NCBI RefSeq assembly: GCF_012222305.1
Contig: NZ_CP035730.1
Coordinates: 930,001 to 994,000, forward strand
DNA length: 64,000 nucleotides
Source of the DNA: Sulfolobus sp. S-194
GTDB taxonomy: Archaea > Thermoproteota > Thermoprotei_A > Sulfolobales > Sulfolobaceae
Reading direction: 5' to 3'
This document shows, piece after piece, positions 41,922-51,060 of this stretch; position 1 is the first letter of the stretch; every line of letters begins with the position of its first letter. A program made the position numbers and the translations under genes. The notes beneath the pieces were generated by a model that was not told the DNA's origin, made no database searches, and saw only the letters and a program-made list of their open reading frames with translations.

Positions 41922-42290
41922 TTATTCATAATACTTAAAAAATCTAACCTCATAGACTGGTCGGTATAGTTTGTCTGATATTAGTACTTCCTTATTCTCT
42001 ATCCTCTTAGTCTTGGTTCCACAACCAGACACTCCTTCCTTAATCAAAACCCTATGCTTATCCCCTTTCCTTCCTAAATACTTCACTTTAAAACTTCTAA
42101 GTATACTTTCGGGATCGTAATTTATCCTAACGGAAGGATCGCCCTCTATTAACTGACTCCATTGAATTATCTTTGACGGTTGTCCTTCATACTCTATTAA
42201 TGTCACTCCTTGTCTAAAAATTCGCTTATCATCTTTCTTCTCTTCATAATGCAACAATTTAATACTCTTAGGCTTTAAACTCTGAGGCAT
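41922..42290 (-). CDS. Hypothetical protein, 122 residues; a decayed partial copy exists at 44284-44385
   Basis: No family. Soluble, basic, mostly beta (KIIQWSQLIEGDPSVRINYDPESI, RSFKVKYLGRKGDKHRVLIKE) with a single Cys pair only in GVSGCGTK. Its N-terminal third (bases about 42160-42260) is duplicated with many changes about 2 kb to the right. That copy number in a small region points to element-borne origin. Upstream ATG MPQSLKPKSIK has the normal position for a leaderless gene. Confidence 0.6.
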   Translation of the reverse strand: MPQSLKPKSIKLLHYEEKKDDKRIFRQGVTLIEYEGQPSKIIQWSQLIEGDPSVRINYDPESILRSFKVKYLGRKGDKHRVLIKEGVSGCGTKTKRIENKEVLISDKLYRPVYEVRFFKYYE

Positions 42291-42461
42291 AGAAGAATTG
42301 AGAACTTTAAAAAAGTTAACTGCATACCTTATTCATCAATTATTTTTTTATTCCAACCTAACTAGGTAATAGTTTGAAATAATGAGCTCAATTCCTTATT
42401 GAAACTTGATACAACAGAAGAATTCTTTAACTCGACATAGAGATACTAATAGCCTTAACAG

Positions 42462-43667
42462 TTACCCAACAAGAATACTACAATAATTTAAGATAAGTAG
42501 TGATGCTAAGTTTAGAAGTATTGTAATCTCTACGTAAGGAGTTAAGGACATTTCAAAATATGAGGCAATAGTTAGTCCTATAGTATTACTTACAACTCCT
42601 TGGACGCTTCTTATTCCAGAGGCTATAATTCTATCCTTACTCTTAACTGAAGACATTGTATAGGCAGTGTTTGAGGTAGTGGCAATCCCAGAAGAAGCTC
42701 CCAGTAAAAACTCTCCTAAAACAACGTTAAAGAAAAGGGATAAGGAGGATAATGCCATTGAAGCAAAGCCAAAGGCCGCAACTCTCAACTTGTATTTATC
42801 GTGTAACTTACCCGCATAAAATGATATAAGCGTAAAGGAAAGGGGATAAAGTAGTACTAACGAGCCTATCTCTAAAGTCGATAAATGAAGAGAGTACAAA
42901 TAGAACACAAAGAATGCAGCTATCATGTTCCTTGTAATCGAATGTAGAAAGCCAGAAAGGCTAGATAGATAAAATCCCTTACCTAGCTCTATCTTCCTTA
43001 TAGTAACTATCAAACCTAATATAGAGAGTACGAAGAATGGAGAATAATAAAGCCCTAGAATTACACCATCAAATATTAATGAAGCATAAATTACATTGAT
43101 TCCTATTCCTGATTTTGCGCGCATCTCTTTAAGAGTTGATAATAAGTAAAGCGAGGCAAAGGAGAATACTGAGGTTAATATGAATAAATACTTCCAGTTA
43201 ATTTCAGCAACTAACCCTCCTAAAGGTAGCCCTAAAACGTAGCCTAAGCTAACTATGGTGTGATTTAACCCTATCATTTTACCCCTTTCTTCATCAGAGC
43301 CTATGAGACTAGCATAAGATAAAGAGGTTAAAAGAACCATTGAAGCTCCAATACCTTGAAGAATTCTGAGGACGAGAATGAATGTGAAAGAATTAAATAA
43401 GACTATAAGGAGTGATGATAACCCCATTATTATCGTTCCCACTGTCATGGTTTTTCTCACTCCTATTCTTTCAGCTAAAAGTGAAGATGGAATGGAAAGT
43501 AATACTTCTGTAACTACGTAAAATGCTAGGAGAGTTGAGGCTTTTACATAGGTTATTGAAAAATCTTTAGCTATTAATGGAATGGCCATCAATATCATTG
43601 TAGCCTCAAGTGAGGAAATAAATGAAGGTAATGAAGAAAAAAGGACAGATCTAGATAATTTATTCAT
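42462..43667 (-). CDS. MFS transporter, 12 TM
   Basis: 401 residues, about 12 helices. Motif A variant LLAERIGVRKTMTVG (about residue 60) and RILQGIGASMVLLTSLSYASLI in helix 4-5 fit drug:H+ antiporters. Its ATG lies five bases inside the end of the SnoaL-like gene (TGTAAGGATGAATAA), so the two are translationally coupled. Substrate not readable. Sequence just upstream of its start recurs in decayed form at 53870. Confidence 0.88.
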   Translation of the reverse strand: MNKLSRSVLFSSLPSFISSLEATMILMAIPLIAKDFSITYVKASTLLAFYVVTEVLLSIPSSLLAERIGVRKTMTVGTIIMGLSSLLIVLFNSFTFILVLRILQGIGASMVLLTSLSYASLIGSDEERGKMIGLNHTIVSLGYVLGLPLGGLVAEINWKYLFILTSVFSFASLYLLSTLKEMRAKSGIGINVIYASLIFDGVILGLYYSPFFVLSILGLIVTIRKIELGKGFYLSSLSGFLHSITRNMIAAFFVFYLYSLHLSTLEIGSLVLLYPLSFTLISFYAGKLHDKYKLRVAAFGFASMALSSLSLFFNVVLGEFLLGASSGIATTSNTAYTMSSVKSKDRIIASGIRSVQGVVSNTIGLTIASYFEMSLTPYVEITILLNLASLLILNYCSILVG

Positions 43668-44096
43668 CCTTACACTTCACCTCCAAATTTTTACATATTT
43701 GTTCTAAAACTGATAATAGATTGTAATACACCCTCTCTTCTTTTACCAATTCTTTTTCCTTGTCAATAACTAATATATCTACTCCCATTATTTCGAATTT
43801 TTTATTTTTAATTTCTAATCCGTATCTCTTGCCATTAAAAGTGGATCTTCCTATCCATTCACCGAACCCTATGTTACCATTCCACGCTACATTAATTAAT
43901 TCGAATTTGTAACCAGGAAATGTTTTAAAAAAACTTCTAGGTATTTTTTAAATTGTTCTTTTCCCTTGATTATTCTAGGATGTTCACCTGGTTGTATATA
44001 AACCAAATCGTCTATGTAAAAACTTAACAAATATTTTATGTCATGTGAATTCCAAGCTTCTATGAAATCTTTTTCGAATTTTTGATAATTGGGCAT
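43660..44096 (-). pseudogene. SnoaL/NTF2-like protein split by a one-base frameshift
   Basis: The first 66 codons (MPNYQKFEKDFIEAWNSHDI) and the next 80 codons (YKFELINVAWNGNIGFGEWI, then GRSTFNGKRYGLEIKNKK) together make a 145-residue SnoaL-like (NTF2-fold) protein, but they are in different frames. The shift is at a run of seven T (43927-43933, sense strand GTTTTTTTAAAA); one T more would restore the frame, and a -1 slip there would too. It could be a pseudogene, a sequencing error, or programmed frameshifting. Two decayed copies occur at 51.8-52.2 kb and 53.9-54.0 kb. Confidence 0.75.
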
Positions 44097-44718
44097 ATTT
44101 CTTTACCCCTTTAAGTTTATATAAAAGGATTTAAAAATTTTTGTAGATAATAATTCATAGAAGGTAGAGATGTTCACTATAAATTCACTTTATTTCCGCA
44201 ATAAGAGATAGAATAATTGAGTACGATTTAACAAGTTATATTAGCAGATATGAGCAGGATATTATACTAACTAGTAACAACTCTATTGAATTATCTTAGA
44301 TGAAACATTTTTACACTCTATTAATGTTACTCCTCTTCTGAAAATTTGTTTATCACTCTTCTCTTTATAGTGTAATAATTTATAAACGTCCACATATCTA
44401 AAAAATTACTAAGTTAAAGGCTATCAGCCTTAATAATTAGTCTAACGTTTCTTTCGAAGCATATCATTGTTCTTGAGAAGAAATCTTCCCTACCTAAAAT
44501 TAGGCTGGGATATATACCCTTGCCTAGGCTGGGGTTTCTTTATCCCAGTATATTTTGCAATAAGAGGCAGGTCAAGGAGATATTTGCCGTATGATATTAC
44601 ATATGCTATAGATATGTATTATATAATGAGGTATAATTAGTAGAGACGAGTTTATGCAAATTATTGATAGATATAAGTGATAAGACGGATTAAGATCACT
44701 TAAAATTTATAATCACTA
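44097..44718. other. Gene-poor stretch with relics
   Basis: Contains a decayed fragment of the 122-residue gene (44284-44385, listed separately) and a G+C-richer block at 44490-44600 with CTGGG...CCCAG hairpin potential. On the plus strand about 44575-44640 reads openly for 20 codons (ending YAIDMYYIMRYN) like the end of a transposase, but no family was recognised. Confidence 0.5.
44284..44385 (-). pseudogene. Decayed partial copy of the 122-residue gene
   Basis: Aligns with bases about 42160-42260 (for example attgaattatctt, ctctattaatgt, actcc, ttatc, tcttctc) with many substitutions and small gaps. No reading frame remains. It shows that the segment was duplicated before or during the rearrangements that copied the SnoaL-like gene. 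Confidence 0.65.
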
Positions 44719-45957
44719 TTATTTAGCTAATTTGATATTCCTAGTCTTCATGAACAGTATCGTATAAATTATTGCGCCTAAAATTCCTATACATCTTAAA
44801 ACGCTTAATATTCCAATTTCTGAGCCAATTTGCGAAATGATAATTACTGCTATAGAATATACTAGAGAGAAAATAAACTCCATTAAAGGTATTATGAGGC
44901 GTATCTTCTCCTTTTCTATAAATGTAATTAAAAATGAGTTTAGATATATAAATGAAGAATTCTCTAGTATAAGTATTGCAAATACTCCTATCATAAATAT
45001 GGGGAAGACAGAGATAGACAAAGATAATAATATAGTTAATATAGATATACTAATTCTGTAAAATAATATATACTCGCTAAATGTCTTAACGTTTAATATA
45101 TTGGAAATATATGTAGCTAAAATCGTTGATATGGATAAGAATATAAGATAGATAGAATAGCTAGAATTGAACATATTTGTAATACCCAATAGATAGAAAA
45201 TGATAGGGGATACCGAAGTTATAATAGGATATACTATATAATCACTCACAAGAAAAAGTTTTGCAGTATTGTTCATCTTCCGTAGGGATTTAAACTGATT
45301 TATAAATGAAGAAGTAATAGTGGAACTTTCGGCAGTAGGGTAACGTAGCTTTAATTTAAAGAAAAGAGTAATTAGCATAAAAATTAATAATAATGCAAAT
45401 CCCACGCTAAAAATTAATAATCCATATATATTCTCTAGCAAAATTATAGTTATAACTATTACAGTCTGGTTTATTTGACGTAAGGAGCTTAAGATTCCCT
45501 CAAGATTTCTTAGCTTATCAAAATTAATATTTGTACTTTTTAATAAATATAAGTTGACCGGTTCTCTAAGTATAAATAGGGAAACAAATATTCCTTGAAG
45601 TATTGCATAAATAGGAGCAAAACTATAATTAGCCATAGCTAGGCCTACAACAAATATCAAAGTAATAATTTGTAGTGAAATTATTGTAAGATCGTATCTC
45701 TTAAGATTTTTTACCGAATTATTTATTGCAGAGGAAAATGGGAGTAAAAAAGATGGAATTCCACTTAATGAGGTAACAACAATTAACCCTATATCTACTA
45801 AACTCCTAGAAGAAAGATAGATATAGCCTACCAGCAAATAATAAAGTATTAAATTAACGGGTAATAGCTGAGTTACAAAAAGAACCTTTACTGTATCGTT
45901 TTGTTTTAGCACTTCAAGAGCCTTAATAATTTCTCTAATCTTTTCCATATTTTTCAT
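44719..45957 (-). CDS. MFS-like exporter of the candidate peptide locus
   Basis: 412 residues, about 12 hydrophobic helices in two halves; weak MFS similarity (GLAMANYSFAPIYAILQGIFVSLFI style), low conservation of motif A. ATG 45957 lies inside the end of the radical SAM gene (overlap 23 bases) and has GGTGATAT just upstream, so it is translated with it. Position last in a peptide-gene / radical SAM operon suggests export of the modified peptide, as MFS proteins do in other RiPP clusters. The alternative is an unrelated importer. Confidence 0.7.
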   Translation of the reverse strand: MKNMEKIREIIKALEVLKQNDTVKVLFVTQLLPVNLILYYLLVGYIYLSSRSLVDIGLIVVTSLSGIPSFLLPFSSAINNSVKNLKRYDLTIISLQIITLIFVVGLAMANYSFAPIYAILQGIFVSLFILREPVNLYLLKSTNINFDKLRNLEGILSSLRQINQTVIVITIILLENIYGLLIFSVGFALLLIFMLITLFFKLKLRYPTAESSTITSSFINQFKSLRKMNNTAKLFLVSDYIVYPIITSVSPIIFYLLGITNMFNSSYSIYLIFLSISTILATYISNILNVKTFSEYILFYRISISILTILLSLSISVFPIFMIGVFAILILENSSFIYLNSFLITFIEKEKIRLIIPLMEFIFSLVYSIAVIIISQIGSEIGILSVLRCIGILGAIIYTILFMKTRNIKLAK

Positions 45958-46978
45958 ATATCACCATTCCTAGACTAATAATATCTTCATTATTTATAGC
46001 ATTTTCATACGGGCATAATAGTTCGGCGGGATTTCTACTCCTTAATCCTCGTGTCCACCAACCAAATTTATCTTTATCTAGGTATAGGTTTCCATTATTA
46101 TCTAGATACCCCACTATTCCTCTATCGCTATAAAGATCTTGACTACATTTAGCTATTTTTCCATCAGGTTTTATAATGAAACCAAAGGGATATGTTGCAG
46201 TACTGCACATGCCTTTTATTATTCTATTTTTAGCTATTTTTCCTACATTAAGACCTAACATTTTAGCATAGTCGTACAGTTCATATAGAATTTTACTCCT
46301 GGTCTCATAATCCTTTTCTACTACTGGAAGCTTATCGTCATTAGGACCTCCATATTTTTCTAGAAATGCAAAATAAACTATAAATCTTTCATCATTAGCT
46401 ATAGTTTTTGATAGCTCGTTTAATAGAAGTTTAATCGAATCTAAGTTTAGCCTATTTATATGAACTCTAATATGAATTTCAAACTTCTCATCAATATTAT
46501 TTTTTATTTCGATTAGATTATTCATTATTTTATCGAATGTCCCTTTGCCATCTAATCTTATCCTTAACTTATCATGAAAATCTTTATATCCATCAAAAGT
46601 AATTTGAAAAGATGTAACACCAAGACTTAATAATTCCTTAAATCTATCTAGAGTTAATAAATATCCATTAGTTATCATATCGGATATTATCTTATTATCA
46701 CTATTTTTAATTGAATTAACATATTTCATTATATCAACAATAATATTATATGCTATTAATGGCTCACCGCCATACCAAGAAATATGAATAATCTTGAAAA
46801 GAGGAATTTATTTTTTTATAAATTCCTTTATAGATTTAACAACGTTATCAGGCATTAATATTTTATCTTTAAAGAATTTCTCATAACAATATATACATCT
46901 AAAATTACACCACTCGGTAGGCATTATAGTCAGATGCAAATAAGAACCAAAAAAATCTAAATTACCTTTTATAGTCAT
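45935..46978 (-). pseudogene. Radical SAM peptide-maturase-like protein (Twitch/SPASM type) with one in-frame TAA
   Basis: Start ATG 46978 with AAGGGGGT upstream. Radical SAM motif C24-x3-C28-x2-C31 (EWCNFRCIYCYEKFF). A TAA at 46808-46810 is codon 57; the same frame continues at once with IPLFKIIHISWYGGEPLIAY, so the conserved GGEP SAM-binding motif lies between the stop and the first ATG of the second part. The C-terminal region has IIKPDGKIAKC and further Cys (GMCSTATYPFG, ELLCPYEN), a Twitch/partial SPASM auxiliary-cluster region. Either a single nonsense mutation or stop readthrough applies. It begins 13 bases after the 38-codon peptide gene and overlaps the exporter gene. Confidence 0.82.
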
Positions 46979-46991
46979 TATAGTTACCCCC

Positions 46992-47108
46992 TTAGCACAC
47001 AAATCCGCTTATTGGCCTACCATCCGTACAATATATAGGTTGTATATCTTCTATTATTGTGTTTATTTCGTTCATCAAGGTTTTTATATTATCTATCTTT
47101 ACTACCAT
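46992..47108 (-). CDS. Candidate RiPP precursor peptide, 38 residues
   Basis: Begins MVVKIDNIKTLMNEINTIIE and ends QPIYCTDGRPISGFVC. The first half is an amphipathic leader-like helix (I/L/M at i, i+3/4). The C-terminal core has two cysteines (27 and 38, the last residue) enclosing a Gly/Pro/Ser segment. It ends 13 bases before the radical SAM gene. A TATA-like tttatagctt lies 26-32 bases before the ATG, so it probably starts a leaderless operon. No homologue is recognised; the call is context and composition. Confidence 0.6.
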   Translation of the reverse strand: MVVKIDNIKTLMNEINTIIEDIQPIYCTDGRPISGFVC

Positions 47109-47130
47109 ATTGTATTCACTAAATTAATGT

Positions 47131-47140
47131 AAGCTATAAA
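47131..47140 (-). promoter_or_regulatory. TATA box of the candidate peptide operon
   Basis: On the minus strand tttatagctt (47131-47140) is centred about 28 bases upstream of ATG 47108, the spacing for a transcript starting at the first codon. No ribosome site precedes the ATG, in agreement. Confidence 0.5.
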
Positions 47141-47438
47141 CAGTTTTTTTAACATAATACATAAAAACTTTTTAGTATAATGTAAAAATTCTCTTATAAA
47201 AGGAAATAAGCATAAAACAAATATCCCTTATAGAGTCAATATTACAATATTTAGCTATTTATAATTAAAGATACGAATTACTTAGTGCGAATGAATTATT
47301 AAGGTTAAAATAAGATAGTAAAGAAAATAGAGATAAAGATTTTTTAAGTTAAAACTGAAGATGACGTAATTTAGGTATATTACATGAATATATAATGTTT
47401 TACAGTTTCTAATAGTTAAAATATCTTAAACACAGCTA
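47141..47438. other. Intergenic stretch
   Basis: Very A+T-rich, no ORF. Separates the peptide operon from the GNAT gene. Confidence 0.5.
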
Positions 47439-48170
47439 CTATAATGGTTTCTCGTCTGTATTTACAGATACCCATAACCTCTTCCAATATTCTTTAAACC
47501 CTATCTTCTTATAAACGTGAATTGCAGGGCTATTATCTTCTCTCACGTATAGCGAAGCTATCTTACCTCTTTTAGTAAGGTCTTCAGTTAGCGTTGATAC
47601 GACTGAAGTAGCTAAGCCCTTATTCCTAAATTCCTTCTTAGTTAAGACTCCTCCTATTACAGCAACGTTCTCTAGCTCAATCCATGTATACGCTGCTGAA
47701 ACTAGGTGGTTATCTAAAAACAAACCATATGCAGTGGTTTCGTTCTCACTTAATAATTGGAGTAATACACTGCCTAAGCCTTGACCATAAAGAGTTAAAA
47801 TCTCTTCCTTATCCTCAATACTTAGTCTTCTCACGTTTTCATTTCTAAATACATTAGGCTTATTACAAGTCATTAAAATTTCTGGATAAATTTTAGCATT
47901 TGGAAAGTTTAACAGTTTTACCCATTTGGGTTCTATGAACAGGATAAATTTACTCTCCTCGTTCCTCAGTATTGAAAGTAATTCTCTTACAGCGTCCTCA
48001 TTATTCGCATGAAGAATTATTCTTGGTGGATAAAATTTTCTGTATATCATTAAATAACCTTCCCTAACTGTCTTAAATTCTGTATACTCCTTATCAAACC
48101 TTGAGTCGTAAATCTCGAACGTAAATCTAACAGGATCTGTAAGGAATAACTTCTCTAATTCACTAGACAT
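47439..48170 (-). CDS. GNAT-family N-acetyltransferase
   Basis: 243 residues. C-terminal half holds the GNAT fold: AAYTWIELENVAVIGGVLTKKEFRNKGLATSVVSTL, with acetyl-CoA-binding R-N-K-G-L-A, followed by NSPAIHVYKKIGFKEYWKRLWV. The N-terminal 100 residues form a GNAT-like or divergent domain (LMIYRKFYPPRIILHANNED). Function (small molecule, antibiotic or protein acetylation) is unknown. It reads leftward toward the peptide locus with 330 bases between, so it is not clearly part of it. Confidence 0.88.
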   Translation of the reverse strand: MSSELEKLFLTDPVRFTFEIYDSRFDKEYTEFKTVREGYLMIYRKFYPPRIILHANNEDAVRELLSILRNEESKFILFIEPKWVKLLNFPNAKIYPEILMTCNKPNVFRNENVRRLSIEDKEEILTLYGQGLGSVLLQLLSENETTAYGLFLDNHLVSAAYTWIELENVAVIGGVLTKKEFRNKGLATSVVSTLTEDLTKRGKIASLYVREDNSPAIHVYKKIGFKEYWKRLWVSVNTDEKPL

Positions 48171-48654
48171 CTAGTTTTGAGTCATCTATTAAGTAAATTA
48201 ACATTTCGGAACCATTAACTAAAAAGGAAAAATATTAATCTTCTTATTAATTTCCATAATATATAATTATAAAAATTTATTTCTATAGAATATATTTTAT
48301 TAGGAAGATGTTAATACGAGAATACTACCACAAAATACTTAGATGTGTAGATAATGAGTCAAAACTTCTAATATATAAGAAATTTAACATAGTATTTATA
48401 TTATACTGTACATGTGAGATTTTGGCATATTTAGTATTAAAATTAAAATATATCTTACCCTTTAAAGTCTAAGAAATTATATTATCTTAATTTAAATAGC
48501 TCTAAGCAGTACTCTATTTGTTGCTAGCCTTCAGAAGATACGTAAAAATATCTATTCTCTTTATCATGGATTTGGGAAAATTTGATGGAAATCACGTTAA
48601 CATAGAATAATAAGTAAAGTTATAGCTTTGGAAGTTTATATTTAATTTGAGAGT
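48171..48654. other. Intergenic stretch
   Basis: A+T-rich and without recognised genes or repeats. The end (48630-48645) carries a TATA-like tttatat for the small gene at 48655. Confidence 0.45.
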
Positions 48655-48822
48655 ATGTCGGAAAACATCAAGCTCGTAAGAAAGTATTTGGCAATAGATG
48701 AGAATAGGAATATTGTGGCTGAAGGCAATTCGTGGGAGGAAGTTAAAGAGATTATGAAGAAGAAGGGGTATAAAAGAAGTCAATACGATATTTTAACGGT
48801 AGTGGAAGCAGAGAAGAGTTAG
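48655..48822 (+). CDS. Small protein, DUF5678-like, 55 residues
   Basis: MSENIKLVRKYLAIDENRNI, then VAEGNSWEEVKEIMKKKGYK and a C-terminal DILTVVEAEKS. The beta-turn-beta-helix-beta layout (K-Y-L-A-I-D-x-N-R-N-I-V-A-E-G-x-S-x2-E-V) is that of small archaeal DUF5678-type proteins, often near toxin-antitoxin or mobile genes. A short DNA- or protein-binding role is possible. Below the usual size threshold, but codon use and composition look genuine. Convergent with the wHTH gene at 48836. Confidence 0.55.
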   Translation: MSENIKLVRKYLAIDENRNIVAEGNSWEEVKEIMKKKGYKRSQYDILTVVEAEKS

Positions 48823-48835
48823 TATGTTGAAACAA

Positions 48836-49117
48836 TTAACATTCTTCTACTGATGAGATCTCTCCTTTAATTAGTTTAGTTGAGCATTCTAACCCTCTCT
48901 GAGTTAATTGATAGGTAGTAGATCCTCTTGTAGGGTGTAACGTCAATAGTCCCCTTTTGATCAGTTCTTTAATGCACCTCCTTACATCTCCTCTTAAATG
49001 CCCTGGAAATCTCCTCAATACTGCTTCTAATGGAACGTGAGCCGATAATGAACCGTTGGTAGCATCGTAAATCGCTACCAATATTGCGTTAAGTGTCTCG
49101 ATACTGCATTTAGCCAT
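48836..49117 (-). CDS. Winged-helix DNA-binding protein
   Basis: 93 residues. Helical N-terminus (IETLNAILVAIYDATNG) and a winged-helix core: LEAVLRRFPGHLRGDVRRCIKELIKRGLLTLHPTRGSTTYQLTQRG. Three cysteines. Similar small regulators occur on Sulfolobales plasmids and in integrated elements. It is divergent from the AbrB-like gene at 49180 over about 60 bases, which it may control together with its own gene. Confidence 0.75.
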   Translation of the reverse strand: MAKCSIETLNAILVAIYDATNGSLSAHVPLEAVLRRFPGHLRGDVRRCIKELIKRGLLTLHPTRGSTTYQLTQRGLECSTKLIKGEISSVEEC

Positions 49118-49179
49118 TTTCTGCCAGAATCATTTTATTCATAACAAGATTTATAAGTTTTTAGTAGAAAGTGATAACC

Positions 49180-49461
49180 ATGGAAAGTAAACAATTAGAA
49201 AAGGAAGTAGTTTTCGTAAGTAAGGTTTCCGTAACTAAAAGTAAGAAGAACGGGAAAGAGTATATTACTTACAGGATAACTATCCCTATGGAGAAGGCTA
49301 AGGAGTTGGAATTAAATGACGGAGACTATTTGTTAGTAAAGGCAAAGAAGGCTAAGTGGTACCACCTCTTAAATTGGAAGGAGATGAAGAACGTTTACAG
49401 CATGTTACCGGAGGAAATAAAGAAGGGAGTTGATGAACTGAAAGGGCGAATTGGAGGGTAG
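49180..49461 (+). CDS. AbrB-like DNA-binding protein (plasmid type)
   Basis: About 93 residues from ATG 49180 (MESKQLEKEVVFVSKVSVTK); the frame opens at GTG 49171, but a TATA-like tttataag lies about 28 bases before the ATG. An AbrB-type swapped-hairpin half appears as YRITIPMEKAKELELNDGDYLLVKAKK, followed by W-Y-H-L-L-N-W and a charged helix. Such proteins are conserved on Sulfolobales conjugative plasmids as regulators. Supports plasmid ancestry of this region. Confidence 0.65.
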   Translation: MESKQLEKEVVFVSKVSVTKSKKNGKEYITYRITIPMEKAKELELNDGDYLLVKAKKAKWYHLLNWKEMKNVYSMLPEEIKKGVDELKGRIGG

Positions 49462-49529
49462 TGATGTTTCTCTCGACTAGCCCCAATGATTTAAGGGCGA
49501 ATTACTTTTACTCGTTATATAAAAACGTG

Positions 49530-49679
49530 TTAGAGGTTAGATACAATACTTTTTCCTCTAAACCTTAAAGCCTTTTTAATCAGCTCGTAATCGATCTTCT
49601 CCTTCTTTATAGCCTTAATAAAATTATTAACTTCTTCATCAGTCTCTAAGATTATTTCTCCTTCTTCAACTCTAGCCAT
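49530..49679 (-). CDS. Small protein, 49 residues, antitoxin-like
   Basis: Begins MARVEEGEIILETDEEVNNF and ends ALRFRGKSIVSNL. One strand then two helices, acidic front and basic back, the style of short VapB-like or RHH-type antitoxins. A TATA-like gtataaatta precedes it on the minus strand by about 25 bases. No toxin partner is adjacent; the leftward gene's product may be lost. Too short for certainty. Confidence 0.45.
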   Translation of the reverse strand: MARVEEGEIILETDEEVNNFIKAIKKEKIDYELIKKALRFRGKSIVSNL

Positions 49680-49736
49680 TTATTCCACTAATTTATACTC
49701 TCTAACTCTCACTTTAAATACTCTCCACTTAACACG

Positions 49737-50036
49737 CTATTGATTTGCCTTTATAATTTCCTGCATCTGAAGAAGTAATTGGGCTATCTTCCTCCCTTTA
49801 TCACTCAAATATATTAATCTCTTCCTAGGGAATACCTCTTCTCTCTTCTCTATTAAAAGCCCTTCATTTAATAGTTTATTAACAGCTTGGGTAACAGCGT
49901 TAGGACTCAGTTTCATTTCTTCGTAAATTTCCTTTACCGCAACTCCTTCCTTTATACTAATTAAATATAATAAGATATATTGCTCGGTCTCACTGAGGAC
50001 ATGATAATTTTCTTTCATATGGTTGATGTTATACAT
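49737..50036 (-). CDS. MarR-family winged-helix regulator
   Basis: 99 residues. Winged-helix signature: LLYLISIKEGVAVKEIYEEMKLSPNAVTQAVNKLLNEGLLIEKREEVFPRKRLIYLSDKGRKIA, with the recognition helix NAVTQAVNKLLNEG. A single-domain MarR-type protein. Divergent from the similar wHTH gene at 50124 across 90 bases, so mutual control is possible. An internal ATG at residue 7 (MKENYH) is another start. Confidence 0.85.
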   Translation of the reverse strand: MYNINHMKENYHVLSETEQYILLYLISIKEGVAVKEIYEEMKLSPNAVTQAVNKLLNEGLLIEKREEVFPRKRLIYLSDKGRKIAQLLLQMQEIIKANQ

Positions 50037-50111
50037 ATAATGAAAAGAGTAATCTACGGTTTATGCGATATGTAAAGAGAAGATTTAAATATTATTATGC
50101 TCTATGATTAA

Positions 50112-51058
<947 letters not shown>

Positions 51059-51060
<2 letters not shown>

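Noticed and set aside
44490-44600. Structured RNA (CTGGG...CCCAG hairpins)
   Set aside because: Hairpin potential is weak and the plus strand also reads as a coding relic; not enough to call an RNA gene.
48592-48783. 63-codon minus-strand ORF
   Set aside because: Shadow of the small plus-strand gene at 48655-48822, which has a better start and composition.
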